NCBI GenBank assembly: GCA_036365515.1
Contig: CM070874.1
Coordinates: 162,391,797 to 162,455,796, forward strand
From: Torymus aiolomorphi
Lineage: Eukaryota; Arthropoda; Insecta; Hymenoptera; Torymidae
Direction of reading: 5' to 3'
DNA: 64,000 nt
In this document: positions 57,050 through 64,000 of the stretch, piece after piece
Numbering within the stretch: the first letter of the stretch is position 1
Layout of the letters: every line of letters begins with the position of its first letter
Made by a program: the position numbers and the translations under genes
Notes under the pieces: generated by a model
Databases searched by the model: none
What the model was told of the DNA's origin: nothing
The model's input: only the letters and a program-made list of their open reading frames with translations

Positions 57050-57145
57050 AAGCTCTCGGAACGCAGCCACAACGAACATCGTCGCGGCACCTTCCCCCCG
57101 ACGCACGCGCGTCGCAACGCGCCGAGCACGTCACTAACCCCTTAA

Positions 57146-57559
57146 TGTTACGCCTCACCATTGAACGTAGTGACCAACTCTTTTTCCCGCTAGGGCGAAT
57201 CATCCAGGGATGAGCCGATAAGCGCCCGCGCAATACGCGAAGGATCGCGACTCCGCAAGACCACGGGCCTGCGAGCCACCAAATTAAAATTGTAAAAGGG
57301 AACCCGAGTTGCTTAAATTTTCCCTTTTGTACACCTAAAGCCTATTGCATGGCTCGTCGAAGCTCTAGCCCTACCGCATGTTGCACGACGAAGAGAGAGG
57401 TTATCACGAGCTGGTACGTCGCCCGTATCCAGAGTCTGGGGAAGGGGCGTATGACGGAAAATTGTTCTCCGTTATTTTCCTCTCTCCCCGAATGATAATT
57501 GTACTAATTCCTTCGAGTTGTGTTACAGGTGCAGATCACGCGCAGGAACGCTCAGCCAA

Positions 57560-57594
<35 letters not shown>

Positions 57595-58148
57595 TACGCG
57601 AGGAGCGCGCGCGACCTGCTTAGACTCTGGAAAGAGAGTTAGTCTCGCATGGAATCGCGCCCGCGCTCCTCGCCTTGTTACAAAGTGTACCGTGATTGTG
57701 CCCCGACTTGTGTCCCCCGAGTGAGAGTGTGTGTGTCCGTGCGTACCCCACCACGGCACGTGGTCCTCCCGAGGCGAACGACAGCGAGCGACGCGTCAGG
57801 GGCTGGTACGAGGGACCGCCGGCGACTGCGATACTGCAACTCCTGTAAGTGCCGGCTCGGCCCTCCTCTCTCTCCCTAACTCGCGGCGACTCGGGCCTCC
57901 CTACGCGCCTGCTGACTGCGCATCGCTACTAGTGTTCCCCCCTTTCCTATCAGCGCAATAAACGCCATACGGTTTCTACTTGTTAACTGCGAGTAGTTAT
58001 TTACCTTACCCCGTTCTCCTGTTACTATTCAATCACTAAGATCCGCATGCGGTGTGCATTGCACGAGGTGCGCTAGCCTCGCCGCCGCATGCACTATATA
58101 TGTAACTGGATAATTACCGAGCAGCCGGAGAATTAATTATTCGTTACA
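57146..58148 (+). repeat. Probable 3' LTR of gypsy-2
   Basis: TGTTACG at 57146 and CGTTACA ending at 58148 would give TG...CA ends with one mismatch between the inverted ends. AATAAA at 57957-57962 could be the polyadenylation signal. No purine tract directly precedes 57146. An alternative start after GGGGAAGGGGCGTA is TGACGG at 57452. The 5' copy is absent, so the choice cannot be settled here. A GA tract lies inside (about 57560-57592). Confidence 0.45.
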
Positions 58149-58989
58149 ATATATACATATATATTACCAATCAAAAATTAAGGAAAATAATTAGTGATTA
58201 AAAGATGCTCTTACCCTATAAAATCTGGAAACGTTTGGTCTCCTCAGAACGCCTTCCGTTTCTAAACCTAACGGGAGTAGATCGTTTCCAATTGTCGAAA
58301 AAATTTTTTTGTTCCGTGCGTGAACAATACACTGAACCTATAACAAAAATAATAATATTAATTAGAAGCTTATCAAAAAGGAAAAAATCAAGGCCATATG
58401 GTAAATACAAAACAATAATAATAATAATAATTCAACCGGCAGGCACTGGTTACCTCCATTTAATTTAACCAAAAATTAAAAATAAGGAAAATACTTACAC
58501 TTATCCAGGGTGCCATTGTTATGGTAATTTGGAACTGAATGTGTTCACTGTATACTTACCGCAGCTTATATATTAACTTTCTGTTGACCTAGCGAAATTT
58601 CGATCATGCCTGTTCACGACCCACCACTGCAATTTACTAGCTAGTGCAATCATAATGTTGCGAAGAAGGTGTTACTGACCCCAAAGTGATAACTAGCATA
58701 TCAAAAAAAAATGCAAAGCAAGGAAATTGACAACATTCTTTTATGAAATAAATCACCAATTTCACAAAAAGAAACGTATTGCAATTGTCCTTCCAATGAG
58801 AACTACTCAACACGTTTTACAAAAGACGTTATTATAGTTTGAATTAATCATCTTATTATTATTGTAAATTCTATAACAGAATTAGTTTAAGTTATCATTA
58901 TAAGTTCTGTAACAGAAAAATACTAACGTTTTAACTGTTTCTATACCTGTTAAATCTCTACGACATCCAACAGTCTAAGGGGGTAGGTG
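58149..58989. other. Non-coding, no gene seen
   Basis: AT-rich DNA between gypsy-2 and the non-LTR element. Two loosely similar AAAATTAAGGAAAATA words occur near 58170 and 58475. Short frames at 58205-58468 have no motif. Confidence 0.45.
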
Positions 58990-59044
58990 TTACGTCTGTG
59001 ACGTATCCTTAAATTTAAATGTTATATTCACAAGATATGTCAAG

Positions 59045-60531
59045 ATGGCGGGGCAGCATACAGCCCCCGCCGGTAAGCCGCCTGATAAATATTATAAGTG
59101 TCATTCTAGTGCCAGATTTGGTGCGATAGTTTGTTTTTTTTGTGAGGATCCTTACCACTTTAGTTGTTTTGATAGATTGAAAAACACAAAAAGAATTGGT
59201 GAAATCTTGGCAGTATCCCCGAAGCATGCGCATCTGAAACTAACCTCAAATTTCAACGTGGATACCTTGAGTGACGATGTAAAATTGATAATAGCGGAAA
59301 TAAAAGCTACACGAAAAGAGGTAATACAAAAAGAAATACTAGATGAAATTGCAGCTGCCAATAGTACTAACGTTGAAGACCCTCATAATGAAACAATCTT
59401 TGATAATAACACTGAACTGGAAAATTTAAAAATTGAAACAACTCTATTAAGAGAACTTAACAAGGAGCTACAAGAGAAAAATTATTTACTCAGGGAACTT
59501 CTAAATGCTGAAAAAGAAAAAGTAAACTCAGAAGTAACAACTAACAAGAAAACGTTTGCTGAAGCTACAATTAACAGTAAACCCTTAAAAAAACGCATAC
59601 CGAAAATAATTATTCAAATGAAAAATGAGGACGACGACATAAACAAAATTAAAAAAGGGTTACCCACTATTTAACGAAAGAAAAAACAATCAAGACGAAA
59701 AGTTTACAGGTAAAAAATAACAAGGAAATCAACATTAACTGCCTTAACGAAGATAGTACCAATAAAGCAGCCAAAATTTTAAGTAGTAAAATGTCGGATA
59801 AGTGTAAAATAGGAACAGAAAGCATCTCTAAACCGAAAATAAAGGTGGTGGGTATAGACAATTTTGAAAATATGAATGATGAAGAATTAGAAAGTGACAT
59901 CAACACAAGAAATTTTAAAGACTGTGATGGAAAATGTGTAGTGTTAAGTACTTATAAAAATACCAAAAATAATACAATAACAGCTATTATTGAAGTTCCT
60001 TCGGAAATATACAAGATAATAAGAGAATGTTATAATAATAAAATCTACGTAGGATATCAAAACTGTAAAATATATGACTTAATAAATATCAAGCCATGTT
60101 ACAAGTGTGGACGTTTTGGACATAATTTAAATAAGTGCTCTAATGATTTAACATGTTTAAAATGTGCAGGATCTCATATATCAGCACAATGTCAAATAAA
60201 AGATAATTTCACATGTGTAAATTGTTTCTACAGCAATACTAAATATAAAACAAATTTTGAGGTTAACCACATGGCGAATGACAGTGAGAAATGCAAAATC
60301 TTAAAAGGTAAAATCAACCGAGATATAGATATGACAGATTACCCAGTGAGGCCTTATGTACCCAGACTCATCGGTAAAGTAGAAAACATCAAAATTACAA
60401 CTAATCAAACACAGCCACATACTGTTACTGCAATGTCAATGAGTCAATCTGTTTTATCCATTGCCCCCTTAGGCTTGCAGTCTTCGAGAGAATCGCTAAA
60501 TGATAATGGATCAAGTCCAGCAAGACATTGA
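59045..60531 (+). pseudogene. ORF1 protein (non-LTR element)
   Basis: Two frames, 59045-59674 and 59791-60531, are separated by a frameshift near 59675. The N-terminus has a compact Cys/His cluster (CHSSARFGAIVCFFCEDPYHFSC) that resembles a PHD-like zinc finger. A coiled-coil segment rich in Leu/Glu/Lys follows at about 59420-59530. The second part carries zinc knuckles: CYKCGRFGHNLNKC fits CX2CX4HX4C exactly, then CLKCAGSHISAQC and a third CVNC-type cluster. ORF1 proteins bind the element RNA and act as chaperones in the ribonucleoprotein particle. Confidence 0.82.
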
Positions 60532-63376
60532 AAACTTCTTACAACGTGAATGTAGCTGTGCTAACATGCAGACTCTCAACAATAATCTAACAGGCCAAAA
60601 TAATCTAATTATGTATGTAAATATAAGAAGCATAAATGCTAATCTAAAAAATCTAGAAATTATTATTGAGAGTCTGTATGTTAAACCATGTGTAATTGTT
60701 TGTACAGAGACTAGAAAACTGGAAAACTATAAACAATATCAATTACCTAATTACAAAATTTTTTATAATAATAGTAGAATTAACCAAAACGACGGGGTTC
60801 TTGTATATATAAATAGTAAAATATTTGAAGACACAGAAACAATAGTAATTGATAGAGTTACTTTTCTATGTTCCAGAATTAGACTAAAAAATAAAGATGA
60901 GATAATAATCTCGGCTGTCTACAGATGCCATGACATCTCGAAAACAGAATTTATTTTGAGTGTAAAAAAATACATTATGAATTATATAAACAGTAAAAAT
61001 CATTGGCTAATCGGAGACTTCAATATTAATATAATGAGCAAATCTCTTGATAGTGCATATGACATGACTTTAAGCCAAGATTTTTTGAATCATCATTTAG
61101 AACATGAGTATACCCCATGTTTCCTTGGAGTCACACGACCAGACCCAGAAAATATCTTCGGGGGTTCATGTATCGATAATATGTATCTAAAAAGTAAAAA
61201 TCTAACAACAAAAGCCTACAAAATAACTACTCCATTTACTGATCACTACCCTTTGTTTTTAACTTTCGATCATATAATACATAGCGACTCAAGAAAGCAG
61301 AACAATAAAACCATAAATTATAAAAAACTAATTAACGTAGCTAGAAGCATAGACTGGAATTCGATTTTGACTATACAAAATCCTAACTCTGCCTCAGAGT
61401 TATTAGTTGAACTAGTGAATGGATGTGTTGAGAAGGCAACTTTTTCACAAAAACAAAATAAACAAAAAAATATGATTCCTAGAAAGATATGGATCACAAA
61501 CGCAATTATAATATCATGTAAAACTAAAGAAACTTTATATAATATTTTTAAAAGAAACCCAACTAGTGAATCCGCAAAAAAGAATACAGGGACTATTGTA
61601 AAATATTAGATAAGATTATTAAAGATGCCAAACACAAATTTGACTTCGAAACGTTTAAAAAATGTGACAACAATCCTAGACAACTGTGGAACTTAATAAA
61701 TAAGAAATTAGGAAAAAACAAAGTGCAATCAAATAATATAACTAATATTTACGATCAAGACAATAAAAAATAGAAGATCAAAGGGAAATTGCTAATGTTA
61801 TGAATAAGTATTTTTGTGAAGTAGGATCTGAAGTAAGTAAAAAAATTATACAACCTACAAATAAAAGATTGAATATGCCTAAACCAAATAACAAATCAAT
61901 GTTTTTAGAACCCGCTGATGCACTTGAAATAAATACAATTATACGTAACATGAAAAACAAAGCTGGAGGTGTAGATAATATAAATACAAAAATTTTAAAG
62001 ACGTTAGCAAACTACATAATTATTCCTTTAGAACATATATACAACTTGAGTATTGAAAAGTCTATCTGGCCAGATAATCTCAAAAGTGCCGAAGTTGTCC
62101 CTATCCACAAAGCTGGAAGCAAATCATGCATTTCTAACTACAGATCAATATCTCTAATATCCAATGTTGCCAAAATTTTTGAAAAAATACTTTATAACAG
62201 ACTTTATACTTTTTTGGAAAAACATCAAATACTTTCTGAACACCAATATGGCTTTGTTAAAAACAAAGGTACGGCGGATGCACTTAACTACATAACACAT
62301 AAAATCTATCAAAATCTAGATAAAAGCAAACGTATTATTGCTACTTTTTTAGATCTGGCAAAAGCGTTCGATACTGTTAACCATGACATATTACTTAGCA
62401 AATTAGAACGTTATGGAATAAGAGGAAAGGTCTTACTTTTGTTCAAAAGCTATCTCTCCGATAGACAACAAAAAGTTCGAATACAAAACCAAATAAGTGA
62501 ATACAAATATGTATCTTGTGGGGTGCCACAGGGAACAATATTAGGACCGATACTTTTTATATTATATGTAAACGATCTATTGAGAGATATGCCGGAAGGG
62601 TCTATTCTGTCCTACGCTGATGACACTGTCATCATTTCTAGTGAAGACACGTGGTCAATGGCGCAGGATAGAATAAACAAACTACTAGATCAAGCGGCGG
62701 AATGGCTTGCTTTAAATAAGCTATCCCTAAATATACAAAAACTAAGTTTATAACTTTTGGTAACTATCGTGATAGTGTCCCAATTAATGTAAATATAAAT
62801 ATACAAAATCAGCAAATAACTAGAACAGAATGTTACAAGTACTTGGGATTAATTTTCGACTTTAATATGAAATGGGATAGTCACATTAAATATTTAATTA
62901 ACAGAACAAAATATTTAATATTTATACTCGCAAAGCTAAGAAAAATTATGGATACAAACACACTGATGATTATTTATTACTCCTTCTTTCATAATGTTAT
63001 AAACTATGGCATCATTGCTTGGGGGGGTGCTTGTAGAACAGAAATTAAAATAATACAACAAATCCAAAATAAATTGCTCAAAATCATTGCCAAAAATAAA
63101 TTCCAGGTGCACAACACTCCGCTAAAAATAGAACAAATGTTCACTCTAGAATCCTTATGCTATCATTATAATAATCTAAAAGATGCTTTTCTTACAATAA
63201 AATGCAATACTAGAAAAAAATCACTACAACTACCTAAAATGACCAAAGCTATTAGTGATAAAGATAGTCTGGTAGAAGCTATGAGGGTATTTAACGAATT
63301 GCCTAATGATCTCAAAATTTTAAATTATAAGAAGAGTACAATTAAGTACAAATTAAAACAAAAGCTCTTTCGATAA
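60500..63376 (+). pseudogene. ORF2 endonuclease-reverse transcriptase (non-LTR element)
   Basis: ORF2 overlaps the end of ORF1 by about 30 bases. The endonuclease (60600-61290) shows the active-site sequence NIRSINAN, the Glu of CTETR, GDFNINIM, SCIDNMY and the final His of FTDHYPL. The reverse transcriptase (about 61960-62650) shows HKAGSKSCISNYRSISL, LDLAKAFDTVNHD with the first Asp, GVPQGTILGPILF and the catalytic SYADDTVI. The C-terminal region is at 62843-63376. Single-base frameshifts lie near 61580, 61770 and 62750. All visible catalytic residues are kept. The enzyme would nick target DNA and prime reverse transcription there. Confidence 0.88.
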
Positions 63377-63680
63377 TAACATTTAATTGTAACATTACGC
63401 ACAACTTCATATCATTTTCACTGTTTACTTTTGGAAAAATGAAGATTATAATATTACGTTTTGGCGGATTTTATTTATAGAATATATAAATTGTTAAATG
63501 AAATAAAGTTTTTGAAAATGTTTATGTTACTCGAATGAGTAATCTGTTAGTTTTAAGTTATAGATATAGTATTAGTTGTATGCAACCAGACTATTGTACA
63601 GGTAACAATGTTTACCTCTAATAGATTTTACTTTGTAAACTGCATTGTAACTTTTCTGGTTAAATAAATAAATAAATAAA
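63377..63680 (+). other. 3' UTR and (TAAA)n tail of the non-LTR element
   Basis: An AATAAAG signal near 63500 precedes a pyrimidine/purine mixed tail region. The element ends in five TAAA units at 63661-63680, the microsatellite-type 3' end common in this clade. Confidence 0.75.
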
Positions 63681-64000
63681 ATTAGCATCAGTAATTTTCC
63701 TTGACCCATAAAATTATGTGATCGCGAATTTAAACGACGCAGCATTTCGACAGGTAGCCATCTACTTCGCGAAGGTATACGCGCGTCAGAACTTCTATGT
63801 AGACTCAGCATCTCTCAACTTCGAAAGCGAACGATTTATGTCGAAATATTTACTCAATTTGTTTAAAAGGATAATTTTGATTCAGCGTTAAAATCATCTT
63901 TAACCTAATTTAATCGCTTAATAAATACGGCGACTCTCACCACACAAGTCAGTAATTCGCGCACAGATCGCGAGCTCCGTACCCTTCAACCGACAATAGG
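63681..64000. other. Non-coding, no gene seen
   Basis: No motif or repeat recognised. A 79-codon minus-strand frame at 63572-63811 spans the tail and is rejected. Confidence 0.5.

Larger units (their letters stand above)
51863..58148 (+). mobile_element. gypsy-2: heavily decayed Ty3/gypsy retrotransposon
   Basis: In order: gag, zinc-knuckle remnant, protease, RT, RNase H, integrase and a basic C-terminal tail, followed by an LTR-like segment. No env is present. The 5' LTR and primer-binding site are missing. There are at least six in-frame stops and several frameshifts. Its G+C content is clearly higher than the flanks, and several in-frame stops are TAG. It is joined directly to a transposase fragment at 51862. 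Confidence 0.85.
58990..63680 (+). mobile_element. Jockey/CR1-like non-LTR retrotransposon
   Basis: Two long coding regions in order: ORF1 (zinc-finger protein) and ORF2 (apurinic-type endonuclease followed by reverse transcriptase). A 3' untranslated region and a (TAAA)n tail at 63661-63680 follow. There is no RNase H domain, as in jockey, CR1 and L2 clades. The 5' start is a guess, placed near the GGGGGTAGGTGTTACG phrase ahead of ORF1. A handful of frameshifts inactivates it, but the domains are otherwise well preserved. Confidence 0.85.

Noticed and set aside
56779..57233. Several Arg-rich minus-strand frames
   Set aside because: They are antisense shadows of the GC-rich integrase tail of gypsy-2.

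Overview
This is a eukaryotic, animal-type repeat-dominated region, most probably from an insect and perhaps an ant or other hymenopteran. The organism call is inference. It rests on AT-rich DNA, a gypsy element with a baculovirus-F-like envelope gene, tRNA-iMet-primed copia elements, a DUF4817-type transposase, a pogo transposase, and many long (TA)n and (GA)n tracts. I found no convincing host protein-coding gene, no intact tRNA or rRNA gene, and no bacterial-style operon in the 64 kb. Almost every recognisable coding segment belongs to a mobile element, and all are broken to some degree.

Layout. 1-3369: AT-rich DNA with a palindromic element flanked by TTAA. 3370-6508: a pogo-type DNA transposon with perfect 41-bp terminal inverted repeats, TA target duplications and one in-frame stop. 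7735-17063: a 5'-truncated gypsy/errantivirus-like retrotransposon (gag remnant, protease, integrase, env, extra 3' coding remnants, polypurine tract, 1.64-kb 3' LTR), with a second TTAA palindrome inside env. 17125-30003: a dense field of fold-back elements, including one of 4.4 kb, one of 2.4 kb with a cysteine-rich coding relic in its spacer, one built from 10-bp repeats, and a cluster of small palindromic elements inserted into each other. 30144-32660: tandem and simple repeats.

32818-42839: a minus-strand copia element (249-bp LTRs, AGCTT target duplication) into which a plus-strand copia element (291/293-bp LTRs, CTTAC duplication) has inserted at 35755-41012. 42840-49300: short repeats, a fold-back element, a piggyBac C-terminal relic and a diverged copia-like LTR. 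49300-51862: two head-to-head DUF4817/DDE_3 transposase remnants. 51863-58148: a badly decayed gypsy element. 58990-63680: a nearly complete jockey/CR1-like non-LTR retrotransposon.

The genes do not form a pathway. What the window records is layered insertion: DNA transposons within LTR elements, a copia within a copia, and palindromes within palindromes. The items most worth following up are the unusual fold-back families, the conserved leader shared by the two copia elements, and the coding remnants between env and the 3' LTR of the first gypsy element.
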